DNA of 64,000 nt from Aurantimonas coralicida_A (lineage in GTDB: Bacteria; Pseudomonadota; Alphaproteobacteria; Rhizobiales; Rhizobiaceae): the NCBI RefSeq assembly GCF_036016755.1, contig NZ_JAYXIH010000012.1, forward strand, positions 36,745-100,744, in the 5' to 3' direction. A program made the position numbers and the translations under genes. Positions 1 through 8,936 of the stretch are shown here, piece by piece. The notes under the pieces were generated by a model. That model ran no database searches. It saw nothing but the letters and a program-made list of their open reading frames with translations, and was not told where the DNA came from. The first letter of the stretch is position 1. Every line of letters begins with the position of its first letter.

Positions 1-351
1 ATGCTCGAGACCTTCTATCTCAACGCCGAGATCGACGGTCAGGCCGGCTCGCTGGTGGTTAAGAACAATTACGGCCCCGAAGGCGTGACCGCCGACCAGG
101 TCCTGGCCGACCCGGGCGGGCATCTCGGTGCGGTCACGGTCATGTTCAAGCGCGAGGCCGGTTACGACGCGGAGAACAAGGATTGGTTCTACGCCAAATA
201 TCTGCCGGACGGTTCGCTGGACAAGAACCCGAAGGGGATGGAACTGGCCGGCCGGGTCGCCAAGGGCAACGCCGAGGCTGGCTGCATCGCCTGCCATTCG
301 GGCGCACCGGGCGAGGACTTTCTGTTCACCACCGACCGCACCGACTGGTAG
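1..351 (+). CDS. Cytochrome P460-family protein, 3' part
   Basis: C-terminal 116 residues of a cytochrome P460-type haem protein; the first in-window ATG is at base 1, so the true start and any signal peptide probably lie outside the window. The CIACH haem-binding motif sits near the C-terminus, preceded by KNPKGMELAGRV and by a VTVMFKREAGYD stretch of the kind seen in this family. P460 proteins are periplasmic c-type haem proteins, some of which oxidise hydroxylamine; many homologues have no known role. It converges on the CoA-transferase gene and has no visible link to the catabolic block. Confidence 0.75.
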   Translation: MLETFYLNAEIDGQAGSLVVKNNYGPEGVTADQVLADPGGHLGAVTVMFKREAGYDAENKDWFYAKYLPDGSLDKNPKGMELAGRVAKGNAEAGCIACHSGAPGEDFLFTTDRTDW

Positions 352-361
352 CAAGCTAATC

Positions 362-397
362 CCGAAGCGCGATCACCGTCAGCGGTTCGCGCTTCGG
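362..397. terminator. Hairpin between convergent genes
   Basis: An 11-bp inverted repeat, CCGAAGCGCGA (362-372) and TCGCGCTTCGG (387-397), lies in the 55-bp gap between the convergent P460 and CoA-transferase genes. There is no clear T-run on either side, so it is a probable bidirectional terminator rather than a textbook one. Confidence 0.5.
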
Positions 398-406
398 CTT
401 GCCCCG

Positions 407-1555
407 TCAGCCCTTCGCGGACGCTGGTTCGGTCAGCCCGAACTCGGCGAGGACCCGCTCGGTGTCCTCCCCGAGGGCCGGCACCTTGCCGAATTCCGGA
501 AGCGTGTCGTCGATGAGGAAGCCCGGCGCCAGCATGGTGACCGGGCCTGTCGGCGTATCGACCGTCACCGTCCGGTTCTGGGCGTGGTTCTTCAAATCTT
601 CCATGTCGGACAACCGGCCATAGGCGATCTGCGCCGCCTCGAGGCGCGCGGCCATGGCGTCGCGATCATGGCGAGCGAAGATGCACTGGATGATCGCCTC
701 CAGCGCCGGCCGGTTGGCGACGCGCTGGTTGTTCGAGGCAAACCGTTCATCGGTGGCCAATTCAGGTTGCTCCAAGGCCTTGGCGCAGAGATTGACCCAT
801 TCGCGCTCGTTCTGGATCGACAACAGGATGGCGCGGCCGTCGGAGCATTCGTACACCCCGTAAGGGGCGATGGTCGGGTGGCGGAGGCCGTTGCGGGGCG
901 GCGTCAGGCCGCCATAGACATATTGCAGATAGGGGACATTCATCCAGTCGGAGAGGGCGTGGAACAGCGACAGCGAGATGTGCCGCCCGGCGCCGGTCCG
1001 CTCGCGGGCGTAGAGCGCCTGCATGATGCTGGATAGCGCGGTCATCCCGGCGGCGATGTCGCAGACCGAAACGCCGACCCGCGCCGGCCCGTGTTCGTTG
1101 CCGGTGACGGAGGAAAGGCCCGTCTCCGCCTGCACCAGAAGGTCATAGGCCTTCAGATGTGCGAGCGGGCCGTCGTCGCCATAGCCGGAAATCGAGCAGG
1201 TGATCAGCCGCGGATAACGCGCCCGCAGTTCACCCACGTCGAAGCCGAGCCGCGAAATCACGCCGGGGGCGAGATTCTGGATGAAGATATCGGCCTTACC
1301 GATCAGCCCGGCGAGGCGTTCGCGATCTGTCGCATCCTTGAGGTCGAGCCGGACCGATTCCTTGCCGCGATTGAGCCAGACGAAATAGGCGCTCTCGCCG
1401 TGGACGAAGCTGTCATAGCCGCGAGCGAAATCGCCCTCCGGGCGCTCGATCTTCAACACCCGCGCACCGGCGTCGGCGAGTCGCCCCGAGACATAGGGCG
1501 CGGCGACGGCCTGCTCGACGGAAACGACGAGAACGCCGGCGAGATCATTGTTCAT
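407..1555 (-). CDS. CaiB/BaiF (class III) CoA-transferase
   Basis: 382-aa class III CoA-transferase, which moves CoA between carboxylic acids through an aspartyl-CoA thioester. The N-terminus has the family pattern (VVSVEQAVAAPYVSGRLADA, then GARVLKIERPEGD), followed by LNRGKESVRLDL and the segment AYDLLVQAETGL containing the likely catalytic Asp. The ATG at 1555 has a GGAG seven bases upstream. It is divergent from the PrpD-fumarase-hydratase operon across a 261-bp region with repeated boxes. In this setting it may load mesaconate or itaconate with CoA, or move CoA within mesaconyl-CoA as Mct does in the 3-hydroxypropionate bicycle. The substrate is inferred from neighbours only. Confidence 0.85.
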   Translation of the reverse strand: MNNDLAGVLVVSVEQAVAAPYVSGRLADAGARVLKIERPEGDFARGYDSFVHGESAYFVWLNRGKESVRLDLKDATDRERLAGLIGKADIFIQNLAPGVISRLGFDVGELRARYPRLITCSISGYGDDGPLAHLKAYDLLVQAETGLSSVTGNEHGPARVGVSVCDIAAGMTALSSIMQALYARERTGAGRHISLSLFHALSDWMNVPYLQYVYGGLTPPRNGLRHPTIAPYGVYECSDGRAILLSIQNEREWVNLCAKALEQPELATDERFASNNQRVANRPALEAIIQCIFARHDRDAMAARLEAAQIAYGRLSDMEDLKNHAQNRTVTVDTPTGPVTMLAPGFLIDDTLPEFGKVPALGEDTERVLAEFGLTEPASAKG

Positions 1556-1604
1556 TCAGGGGCTCCGCTTCGCTGCGTGATGGCCGGGTGATCACTTTCA
1601 GCCG

Positions 1605-1798
1605 ATTGTCGCGCCGCGTTTTACTGAACCGCGGTGATATCGGCCAGAGCCGATAGCACTGGCCGACCCCAACTGGCGAGCCGAGGGGCACGGCGCTGGA
1701 TCAATTCGGCTTCGGCGCTTGACCCGCGCGACAATGCCAATAAACCGACAAGCTTACGATTGTCGCGCCGGAACGAAGCGAGCGGGCCGCGCGACGAT
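1605..1798. promoter_or_regulatory. Repeated ATTGTCGCGC boxes in divergent promoter
   Basis: ATTGTCGCGC occurs at 1605-1614 and 1759-1768. Its reverse complement GCGCGACAAT is at 1726-1735, and a one-mismatch copy GCGCGACGAT is at 1789-1798. Orientation therefore alternates, giving an inverted pair at 1726-1768 and another at 1759-1798. The boxes lie between the divergent CoA-transferase and MmgE/PrpD genes, as expected for operators of a shared regulator. The regulator is not in the window. Confidence 0.5.
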
Positions 1799-1816
1799 GC
1801 CTGGGAGGGCGCGAAC

Positions 1817-3193
1817 ATGAGCGACGAAACGAGAATCCTCGCGACATTCGTCGCCAAGCTGGCCTTCGACGCGATTCCGCCGGAGGTCGCCCTGCGCGCG
1901 CGCCATCTGGCGCTCGATCTGACGGGCAGCATCGTGCGGGCCCATGCCGAATCGGAATCCACCCCGAGCCTCTATGCGACGCTGGACGAACTCGGGCTCG
2001 GCGGGCCGGGCGCTGCCACCGTGGTCGGCACCGGACGCCGGCTGGCGCCACCGGTCGCGGCTCTGGTCAACGGCATGCTCGGCCATTCCCTCGATTTCGA
2101 CGACACCCACGCCGATTCCTCGCTGCATCCCTCCGCGCCGGTGGTTCCGGCGGCGCTCGCGGTCGGCGAGATGGTCGGAGCGAGCGGCGCCGAGATCGTC
2201 ACGGCGATCGTCGCCGGTTACGAGGTCTGCTGCCGGCTCGGCAACGCGCTCGATCCGACCAGCCATTACGCGCGCGGCTTTCATCCCACCGCCACCGCCG
2301 GCACCTTCGGCGCGGCGGCGGCTGCCGCGCGGCTCTTCGGCCTCGACGCGGACGGTGTCGCCAGCGCCTTCGGCGTTTCGGGCAGCCAGGCAGCCGGCTC
2401 GCTGCAATTCCTCGTCAACGGCGCTTGGAACAAGCGCTGGCAGGTCGGCGCGGCGGCGATGAACGGCGTCTTCGCGGCGACATTGGCCAAGAACGGCTTG
2501 AAGGCGGCATCCGCCCCGATCGAGGGCCGGCACGGTCTCTTGGTCGGCTACACCGACGCCGCCGATCCGGCCAAGGCAGTGGCGGGCCTCGGTTCGGTCT
2601 GGGAAACCATGAAGATCGGCATGAAGCCCTACCCCTCCTGCCGCTACACCCATGCCGCGCTCGACGGGTTGCTCGCGTTGCGGCGAGAGGAGGGGCTCAC
2701 CGCTGCAGACGTCCGCTCCGTGACGGTCGGGCTGCACCGCAACGGCATCACGCTGACCGGCGATCCCCTGCCGGAAAAGCGCCGGGTGCGCACCATCGTC
2801 GACGGCCAGTTCTCCATGCCCTTCGTTGCCAGCGTGGCGCTCGACCAGGGCTCGTTCGGCTGGGACGATTATCGGCGGATCGGCGATCCGGCGCTCGACG
2901 CGCTGTCGGACCGGATCGACGTCGTGCGCGACGAGAGCCTGGAAGGGCTGGCGCATCCCTTCGGCGCAACGCTGAGCGTCGAAACCGCCAGCGGATTGCT
3001 CGAGCGACACATTCCCGACCCGTCCGGCGAGCCGGCGACCTTTCCGGACGCCAAGGCCATCCGCGCCAAGTTCATGGCGCTCGCCGAACCGGTTCTCGGC
3101 GACGACGCGTGGCGTCTGGCCGACCGATTCGAAGGGCTCGACCGGCTTCCGTCGCTCGGCGCAATGCCGCGTTCCAGCGAGGCGGCGGCGTGA
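1817..3193 (+). CDS. MmgE/PrpD family protein
   Basis: 458-aa member of the MmgE/PrpD fold, which includes 2-methylcitrate dehydratase, cis-aconitate decarboxylase and several isomerases. Family landmarks are LSV-like NGMLGHSLDFDDTH near residue 90, the active-site region of the family, VAGYEVCCRLG, and GMKPYPSCRYTH near residue 275. The ATG at 1817 (MSDETRI) gives the normal family length; an upstream in-frame ATG at 1634 would add a non-conserved leader crossing the regulatory boxes. The stop overlaps the next start (GTGA), so it is translationally coupled to the fumarase-like gene. The reaction is not assignable from sequence; a C5/C6 di- or tricarboxylate dehydratase, isomerase or decarboxylase would fit. 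Confidence 0.85.
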   Translation: MSDETRILATFVAKLAFDAIPPEVALRARHLALDLTGSIVRAHAESESTPSLYATLDELGLGGPGAATVVGTGRRLAPPVAALVNGMLGHSLDFDDTHADSSLHPSAPVVPAALAVGEMVGASGAEIVTAIVAGYEVCCRLGNALDPTSHYARGFHPTATAGTFGAAAAAARLFGLDADGVASAFGVSGSQAAGSLQFLVNGAWNKRWQVGAAAMNGVFAATLAKNGLKAASAPIEGRHGLLVGYTDAADPAKAVAGLGSVWETMKIGMKPYPSCRYTHAALDGLLALRREEGLTAADVRSVTVGLHRNGITLTGDPLPEKRRVRTIVDGQFSMPFVASVALDQGSFGWDDYRRIGDPALDALSDRIDVVRDESLEGLAHPFGATLSVETASGLLERHIPDPSGEPATFPDAKAIRAKFMALAEPVLGDDAWRLADRFEGLDRLPSLGAMPRSSEAAA

Positions 3194-4716
3194 GCGCTTC
3201 CCCCATCACCGAGGACGATTTCATCCGTTCGGTCGCGGATGCGCTGCAATATATCGCGGTCTATCACCCGCCGGATTTCATCGCCCATCTCGCCGAGGCG
3301 TATCAGCGCGAGGAAAGCGCCTCGGCGAAGAACGCCATGGCGCAGATCCTGGTCAATTCCCGCATGGCCGCGCTCGGCGGGCGGCCGATGTGCCAGGACA
3401 CCGGCACGGTCAACGTCTTCGTCAAATTCGGCATGGAGGCGCGCCTGGCTACTACGCGCCCGCTCACCGAACTCGTCAACGAGGCGGTGGCGATCGCCTA
3501 TACCGACGCGGCGAACCCATTGCGCCCGTCGATCCTCGACGATCCGATCTTCGAGCGGAAGAACACCGGCACCAACGCGCCCGCCGTCACCCACGTCGAA
3601 CTCGTGGCCGGCAACGAGATCGCGGTGACCGTGGCGGCCAAGGGCGGCGGCTCGGAAAACAAGGCGCGTTTCGCCGCGCTCAACCCGGGCGACTCGGTCG
3701 TCGACTGGGTGCTGAAGACGGTCGAGGGGCTCGGCGCCGGCTGGTGTCCGCCGGGCATTCTGGGCATCGGCGTCGGCGGCACCGCCGAAAAGGCGATGCT
3801 GCTGGCCAAGCAATCGCTGATGGCGCCGATCGACATGACGGCGCTGATTGCCCGCGGCCCGGCCTCGAAGCTGGAGGAACTGCGGATCGAGCTCTACGAG
3901 AAGGTCAACGCGCTCGGCATCGGCCCGCAGGGGCTCGGTGGCCTGACCACGGTGCTCGACGTCAAGATCGCGACCTATCCCGTTCATGCCGCGTCGAAGC
4001 CGGTCGGGCTGGTCCCGCAATGCGCCGCCGACCGGCATCTGAGCTTCACGCTCGACGGCACCGGCCCGGCGGAATTCACGCCGCCGGCGATCGATCTGTG
4101 GCCCGACATCGCCCTCGGCCAGGGGGACGCGTCCGTGCGCCGCGTCGACCTCGACACGCTGACGCGCCAGGACGTCGCCGGCTGGCGGGCCGGCGAGACG
4201 CTGCTCCTGTCCGGCCGGCTTTTGACCGGGCGCGACGCCGCCCACAAGCGGATGATCGCGATGCTCGATCGCGGCGAAAAACTCCCCGTCGATCTCAATG
4301 GCCGTGCGATCTACTATGTCGGACCGGTGGACGCGGTGCGCGACGAGGTCGTGGGACCGGCCGGCCCGACGACCTCGACCCGCATGGACCCGTATACGGA
4401 CCAATTGCTGGAGGCGACCGGCCTCCTGGTGATGATCGGCAAGGCCGAGCGCGGTGCGGCCGCAATCGACAGCATAAGGCGGCACGGCGCCGCCTATCTC
4501 ATCGCCGTCGGCGGCGCGGCCTATCTCGTCTCCAAGGCAATCCGCTCCTCGCGCATCCTCGCCTTCGAGGATCTTGGCATGGAAGCGATCCGTGAATTCG
4601 TGGTCGAGGACATGCCGGTGACCGTCGCGGTCGATGCCGGCGGCACCTCGATCCACACCACCGGGCCGGCGCGATGGAAGCGGCCGGAGATCCGCGTTTC
4701 CGGCCGAACGGTTTAA
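3190..4716 (+). CDS. Class I fumarate hydratase / mesaconase-type
   Basis: 508-aa oxygen-sensitive [4Fe-4S] hydro-lyase of the class I fumarase family, with alpha and beta domains fused in one chain. The three expected cluster cysteines are visible: C68 in MCQDTGT, C186 in WCPPGILGIG and C278 in VPQCAADRH. It also has KNTGTNAPAV and GGGSENKA. The GTG start at 3190 overlaps the upstream TGA in a GTGA junction. Some class I fumarases hydrate mesaconate to (S)-citramalate, as shown for a Burkholderia xenovorans enzyme used in mesaconate growth. The CoA-transferase, hydratase and lyase neighbours favour mesaconase over a housekeeping fumarase, but sequence alone cannot separate the two. Confidence 0.88.
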   Translation: MSASPITEDDFIRSVADALQYIAVYHPPDFIAHLAEAYQREESASAKNAMAQILVNSRMAALGGRPMCQDTGTVNVFVKFGMEARLATTRPLTELVNEAVAIAYTDAANPLRPSILDDPIFERKNTGTNAPAVTHVELVAGNEIAVTVAAKGGGSENKARFAALNPGDSVVDWVLKTVEGLGAGWCPPGILGIGVGGTAEKAMLLAKQSLMAPIDMTALIARGPASKLEELRIELYEKVNALGIGPQGLGGLTTVLDVKIATYPVHAASKPVGLVPQCAADRHLSFTLDGTGPAEFTPPAIDLWPDIALGQGDASVRRVDLDTLTRQDVAGWRAGETLLLSGRLLTGRDAAHKRMIAMLDRGEKLPVDLNGRAIYYVGPVDAVRDEVVGPAGPTTSTRMDPYTDQLLEATGLLVMIGKAERGAAAIDSIRRHGAAYLIAVGGAAYLVSKAIRSSRILAFEDLGMEAIREFVVEDMPVTVAVDAGGTSIHTTGPARWKRPEIRVSGRTV

Positions 4717-4794
4717 CTGCGGGCGTCGGCCAATCCCTGCCCACTCTCGCCGGGCAGACCCCCGGCCCGCCGCGATCGTATTGAGGGAGAAACG

Positions 4795-5649
4795 ATGACT
4801 GACCCTATCGATATCGACCATCTGAAAAGCTGGATCGGCCGCACCGAGGAAGCGAGCGACCATATCGACACACGGTTGGTCCGCTCGTTCCTGGCCACGC
4901 TCGACCGTGAACCGGGAGACGTGTCCGAGGGCGACCCGGCCCCCCTCTGCCTGCATTGGTGCCTCGCGCCGCCGGTTGTGCCCAACTCCGCCACCGGGCC
5001 GGACGGACACCCGGCGCGCGGCGGTTTCCTGCCACCGGTGCCGCTGCCTCGACGCATGTGGGCGGGCGGCGAACTGCGTTTTCTGACCCCGCTCGTCGTC
5101 GGCGACCGGGTCACGCGCCGCTCGCGCATCGAGGCCGTCGAACTCAAGCTGGGTCGCTCAGGCCCCTTATGCTTCGTGACAGTCCGGCACGACATTCTCG
5201 CCTCCGCCGTCGTCGCTCTCGAGGAGCGCCAGGACATCGTCTACCGCGCGGCCGAGACCGGTGGCGCCACGCCGGCGGCCCGCCCCGAAGCGGCCGAGTC
5301 GCCGAAGGCGGACGTCAGTCACGCCTTCGAGCCGAGCCCACTGGCCCTGTTTCGCTATTCGGCCCTGACCTTCAACGGTCATCGCATCCATTACGACCGG
5401 CGCTATTGCATCGAGGAGGAGAACTATCCCGGCCTTGTCGTACATGGACCGCTGCAGGCGACGCTGCTGGCGCATCTGGCCGCCGAGACGCTCGGCCGAA
5501 CGCCGGCGGTGTTTTCCTATCGCGGCGTCAAGCCGCTGTTCGACGGCAAGACGATGGGTCTCAATGCACGGCGCGATGGGGATGGCTGCGAACTCTGGTC
5601 GAGCGGTGCCGACGGCATCAGGCGCATGCAGGCCACGGCCTCGATATAA
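4795..5649 (+). CDS. HTD2/MaoC-like hydratase (mesaconyl-CoA hydratase-like)
   Basis: 284-aa double-hotdog protein of the FAS1-like dehydratase / mesaconyl-C4-CoA hydratase type. The N-terminal half carries PRRMWAGGELRFLTPLVVGD and the C-terminal half carries SALTFNGHRIHYDR followed by YPGLVVHGPLQATLL, the family hallmark. Homologues hydrate mesaconyl-C4-CoA to citramalyl-CoA in the 3-hydroxypropionate bicycle; related proteins act on itaconyl-CoA. GGGAG precedes the ATG by about five bases. It is the last gene of the three-gene plus-strand set and ends 35 bp from the convergent tctA. The likely step here is formation of citramalyl-CoA for the downstream lyase. Confidence 0.85.
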   Translation: MTDPIDIDHLKSWIGRTEEASDHIDTRLVRSFLATLDREPGDVSEGDPAPLCLHWCLAPPVVPNSATGPDGHPARGGFLPPVPLPRRMWAGGELRFLTPLVVGDRVTRRSRIEAVELKLGRSGPLCFVTVRHDILASAVVALEERQDIVYRAAETGGATPAARPEAAESPKADVSHAFEPSPLALFRYSALTFNGHRIHYDRRYCIEEENYPGLVVHGPLQATLLAHLAAETLGRTPAVFSYRGVKPLFDGKTMGLNARRDGDGCELWSSGADGIRRMQATASI

Positions 5650-5684
5650 CCGGCTACGCCTCGGTCGTCCGGATCGACGGCGCC

Positions 5685-7214
5685 TCAGTCCGCCATAGTC
5701 TCCTGCTCGATCTCCAGTGCCGGCTTCGCCCGCCGCTTGCGGAACGCGAAATAGACCGCCGCGAGCAGGAAGAACGCCGTCACCGTATAGAGCCCGATCG
5801 AAATCCCGCTGCCGACGAGGATCGACGGATCGCCGCCCGAGATCGACAGCGCCCGCCGCAGCATGCTTTCCATTTCGCCGCCGAGCAGAAGCCCGAGCAC
5901 GACCGGAACCACCGAGATATCGAGCTTGCGCAGGATGAAGCCGAGCACGCCGAAGCCGACCATGACTTGCAGGTCGAAGGTGGAGTGGCTGATCGAATAG
6001 ATGCCGACGAAGGAGATCATCACCACGAACGGCATCAACGCCCACATCGGGATCGCCAGCATCCGGGTGAACAGGCCGACCAGCGGCAGATTGAGGATCA
6101 GCAGGAACACGTTCGCCATGAACAGTGCCGCGATCAGGCCCCAGACAATGTCCGGCTGGTTCTGGAACAGGAGCGGTCCCGGCGTGATGTTCAGCGAGAT
6201 CAGCAGCGCCAGGAGCACCGCCGTCGTGCCGGAGCCCGGTACGCCGAGCGCCAGCATCGGCACCAGCGCTCCGCCGGCCGCCGCGTTGTTGCCGGCCTCC
6301 GGCGCCGCGACCCCGCGCGGATCGCCCTTGCCGAACGTATCGTTGCTGTTCGAATAGCGCTTTTCCAGCGTGTAGGCGATGAACGAGCCGAGCGAAGCAC
6401 CCGCCCCCGGCAGGATGCCGGCGACGAAGCCGAGGCCGGAGCCGCGCAACATCGCCCCCAGTGATTGGCGGATGTCGGCCCAGCGGGCAAAGGCGCGTTT
6501 GACCGGAATCGCGCCGGAATGACCTCCGATCCCGTGTTCCAAAAGGATCAACGCCTCGGAAATGGCGAACAGGCCGACGATAGCGATAATGGCATGGAAG
6601 CCGTCATAAAGGTGGAAGCTGCCGAAGGTATAGCGCGGCACGGCGCTTTGCGGGTCGATCCCGACCGTTCCCAGCATCAGTCCGATCCCGGCCGCCAGTA
6701 GCGTTTTGGCCGGGTTGGCGCCGGTGATGCCGCCGATCGTGGCGAAAGCCATGACATAGAGCGCGAAATATTCGGCCGGGCCGAAGCGGATGGCGAACTG
6801 CACCAAAAGCGGCGCGAACAGCACCAGGCCGATGGTCGAGGCCACCGCGCCGACGAAGGAAGCGATGCCGGAGATCGCCAGAGCCTCCGGCGCCTTGCCG
6901 TTCTTGGCCATCGGGTAGCCGTCGAGGCAGGTCATCATCGCCGGTTCGTCGCCGGGAATGTTCAGCATGATGGAGGAGATGCGGCCGCCATACATGCAGC
7001 CGTAATAGACGCAGGCCAGAAGAATGAGCGCCGAGCCCGGCGGCAATTGCAGCGAGAACGCCAGCGGGATGAGGATCGCCACGCCGTTGACCGGGCCGAG
7101 GCCCGGCAGCGCGCCGATGATCGTGCCGATGAAGCAGCCGAACAGGGCGAGGCCGATATTCGTCGGCGTCAGGGCGACCGCAAAGCCGTCGGCGAGAAAT
7201 CCAAGAATTTCCAC
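5685..7214 (-). CDS. tctA: Tripartite tricarboxylate transporter, large membrane subunit TctA
   Basis: 509-aa polytopic membrane protein, the 12-TM-type permease of a TTT importer. The conserved glycine-rich segment FIGTIIGALPGLGPVNG near residue 30 and a second, GILPGAGASLGSFIAY, near residue 265 are typical of TctA, as is YGGRISSIMLNIPGDEPA. It is last in the tctC-tctB-tctA operon, 30 bp after tctB. TTT systems import di- and tricarboxylates with a periplasmic receptor and an ion gradient; the surrounding enzymes suggest a C5 dicarboxylate, which is inferred. Confidence 0.93.
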   Translation of the reverse strand: MEILGFLADGFAVALTPTNIGLALFGCFIGTIIGALPGLGPVNGVAILIPLAFSLQLPPGSALILLACVYYGCMYGGRISSIMLNIPGDEPAMMTCLDGYPMAKNGKAPEALAISGIASFVGAVASTIGLVLFAPLLVQFAIRFGPAEYFALYVMAFATIGGITGANPAKTLLAAGIGLMLGTVGIDPQSAVPRYTFGSFHLYDGFHAIIAIVGLFAISEALILLEHGIGGHSGAIPVKRAFARWADIRQSLGAMLRGSGLGFVAGILPGAGASLGSFIAYTLEKRYSNSNDTFGKGDPRGVAAPEAGNNAAAGGALVPMLALGVPGSGTTAVLLALLISLNITPGPLLFQNQPDIVWGLIAALFMANVFLLILNLPLVGLFTRMLAIPMWALMPFVVMISFVGIYSISHSTFDLQVMVGFGVLGFILRKLDISVVPVVLGLLLGGEMESMLRRALSISGGDPSILVGSGISIGLYTVTAFFLLAAVYFAFRKRRAKPALEIEQETMAD

Positions 7215-7244
7215 GTGATCTCCTTGGCACCGGTCAAGCGGTGA

Positions 7245-7685
7245 CTAGCCGAAAAGCGGTCCCATCGGCAGCGGCAGGCCGAAAACGCCGTCGAACAGAA
7301 AGAACAGACCGAAACCGATCACCAATCCGGTGAGTACCGATTGCAACCAGCTTCCGCCGAGAATCCGCGCCAGAAATACCGCGGCGACGCTTGTCGACAG
7401 CGGAAAGCCCGCCGGTTCGAGAACGAACGGATAGGCGATGAGGACCGCCAGCATCGCGAACTGGCCCCAGACATGCGGCCAGCGGAACCAGACCGGGTCG
7501 GGGTCCGGCTTGATGATCAGGAACGCCGCGAACAGACCAAGCGGCACGGCGACCATGCGGGGAAACAGGCTGGGACCGGCGGGATCGCCATAGGCGACGA
7601 CATAGCCGCCGGCGGCGATCCAGTACCAGATCGCGAGGGCGAGCAGTATCGCCCCCGCGATGCGGTCACTGAGACGAAGGCTCAT
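7245..7685 (-). CDS. tctB: Tripartite tricarboxylate transporter, small membrane subunit TctB
   Basis: 146-aa membrane protein with about four hydrophobic segments (for example residues 12-30, 42-58, 75-90 and 117-135). The PAGPSLFPRMV motif after the first segment is characteristic of TctB. It lies 6 bp after the tctC stop and 30 bp before the tctA start, in the usual TTT order. The subunit partners TctA in the inner membrane. Confidence 0.9.
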   Translation of the reverse strand: MSLRLSDRIAGAILLALAIWYWIAAGGYVVAYGDPAGPSLFPRMVAVPLGLFAAFLIIKPDPDPVWFRWPHVWGQFAMLAVLIAYPFVLEPAGFPLSTSVAAVFLARILGGSWLQSVLTGLVIGFGLFFLFDGVFGLPLPMGPLFG

Positions 7686-7691
7686 GGCCGT

Positions 7692-8666
7692 CTACTGGAT
7701 GACACCGATGGCCTTCGAGATTTCCGCGGCCTTGTCCTTCGACTCGCGCACGAAGGCATCGAATTCCTTGCCGCCGCGCCAGATCGGGGTCAGGCCCGAC
7801 TCGGTCGCCGCCGTCTGCCAACCGTCCGAATCGTAAAGCGTCTTCATCTTCTCGACCCAGAAATCATAGGCTTCGTCGGGAACCCCGCCGCCCATGTAGA
7901 AACCGCGCCAGTTGTAGCCGACGGCCTCGATGCCCTGCTCCTTGGCGGTGGCGATATCAGGATAGGCGGGCAGCCTGTCGTCGGACATGACCGCCAAAGC
8001 CTTGGCGTCGCCCGACTGGATGAAGCCGCCGATCTCGCCGATGTCTGTGAGGACGACGTCGATATGGCCGCCGAGCAACTGGGTGACGGCGTCACCGCCA
8101 CCGGAGAATTCGACCCAGCGGATGTCCTTCAACTGGTCAGTCGGAACGCCGGCTTCCTGCGCCAGGATCAGGAACCGCAGATGGTCCCAGCCGCCGATCG
8201 AGGACGATCCACCGACCACGACACCGGCCGGGTCTTCCTTGACGGCGGCGAGGACGGCTTCGAGCGAGTCGTATTCGGAGTCCTTGTTGACCAGCACCGT
8301 GCCGACATCGGCGCCGAGCATGCCCAGCCAGCGCATCTGGTCGATGCCGGCCGGATATTTGTCCTGGGCGATCTGGGTGATGCCGACGGTCGATGTCGCA
8401 ACGATCAGATTCGGGTCGTCATTGCGCTTCGATGCGACATTGGCGAAGGCCACAGCGCCGACGGCGCCCGGCATGTTGGTCACCTGGACGGCGCCCGGAA
8501 CGAGGCCTTCTTCCTGCAGCAGGCGGCCGACGGTCCGGCAGGTGAAGTCCCAGCCCCCGCCGGGATTGGCCGGTGCGATGCACTCGACATTCGACGGCTC
8601 GAACGCCGCCGCCGGTAAGGCGATCGACGCCACGGCCGCGACCATCAGCAAACGTTTCAAAAACAT
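7692..8666 (-). CDS. tctC: Tripartite tricarboxylate transporter substrate-binding protein TctC
   Basis: 324-aa periplasmic receptor of the Bug/TctC family. The ATG at 8666 has GGAGG six bases upstream; the upstream ATG at 8672 sits directly against that site. The N-terminus is a clear signal peptide (MFLKRLLMVAAVASIALPAAA). Family features are CIAPANPGGGWDFTCRT near the mature N-terminus, which forms the carboxylate-binding loop, VTNMPGAVGAVAFANVA, and GWDHLRFLI. First gene of the tctCBA operon, divergent from the lyase/CoA-transferase pair, so the two operons may share control from 8667-8936. Confidence 0.92.
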   Translation of the reverse strand: MFLKRLLMVAAVASIALPAAAFEPSNVECIAPANPGGGWDFTCRTVGRLLQEEGLVPGAVQVTNMPGAVGAVAFANVASKRNDDPNLIVATSTVGITQIAQDKYPAGIDQMRWLGMLGADVGTVLVNKDSEYDSLEAVLAAVKEDPAGVVVGGSSSIGGWDHLRFLILAQEAGVPTDQLKDIRWVEFSGGGDAVTQLLGGHIDVVLTDIGEIGGFIQSGDAKALAVMSDDRLPAYPDIATAKEQGIEAVGYNWRGFYMGGGVPDEAYDFWVEKMKTLYDSDGWQTAATESGLTPIWRGGKEFDAFVRESKDKAAEISKAIGVIQ

Positions 8667-8843
8667 ACTCATCCTCCCTCTGGCGACGGTTCTTGCGTCC
8701 CCCGCCCTGTTGTCGGCCGCAAGAGATCGCGCCGTCACCGACATTTACCCTTGCGTGCCTTTGTTAGTGGATGACACCGAAGTATTCGGCCGGTCAAGGC
8801 CGGACGCGATGTCATCTGTGCTGCGCCGCGAAAAGAGGGCATG

Positions 8844-8854
8844 CTGCAATGCAG
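8844..8854. promoter_or_regulatory. PhaR-like site CTGCAATGCAG
   Basis: Perfect palindrome CTGC-AAT-GCAG, extended to 13 bp with flanking G and C (8843-8855), in the tctC/lyase divergent region 82 bp upstream of the lyase ATG. It matches CTGCN3GCAG, described for the PHA regulator PhaR of Rhodobacter. A near copy precedes the PHA depolymerase. No function is shown here. Confidence 0.4.
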
Positions 8855-8936
8855 CGCAATATTTCAAAATTTACTTTCGACTGACCCTTCGCGTATGGGA
8901 ACCGTAATGCCAACGAAACAAAACAGGAGCGGGATG

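Noticed and set aside
2869..5010. 713-codon minus-strand frame
   Set aside because: Opposite the fumarase-type and hydratase genes, with no domain and no ribosome binding site.
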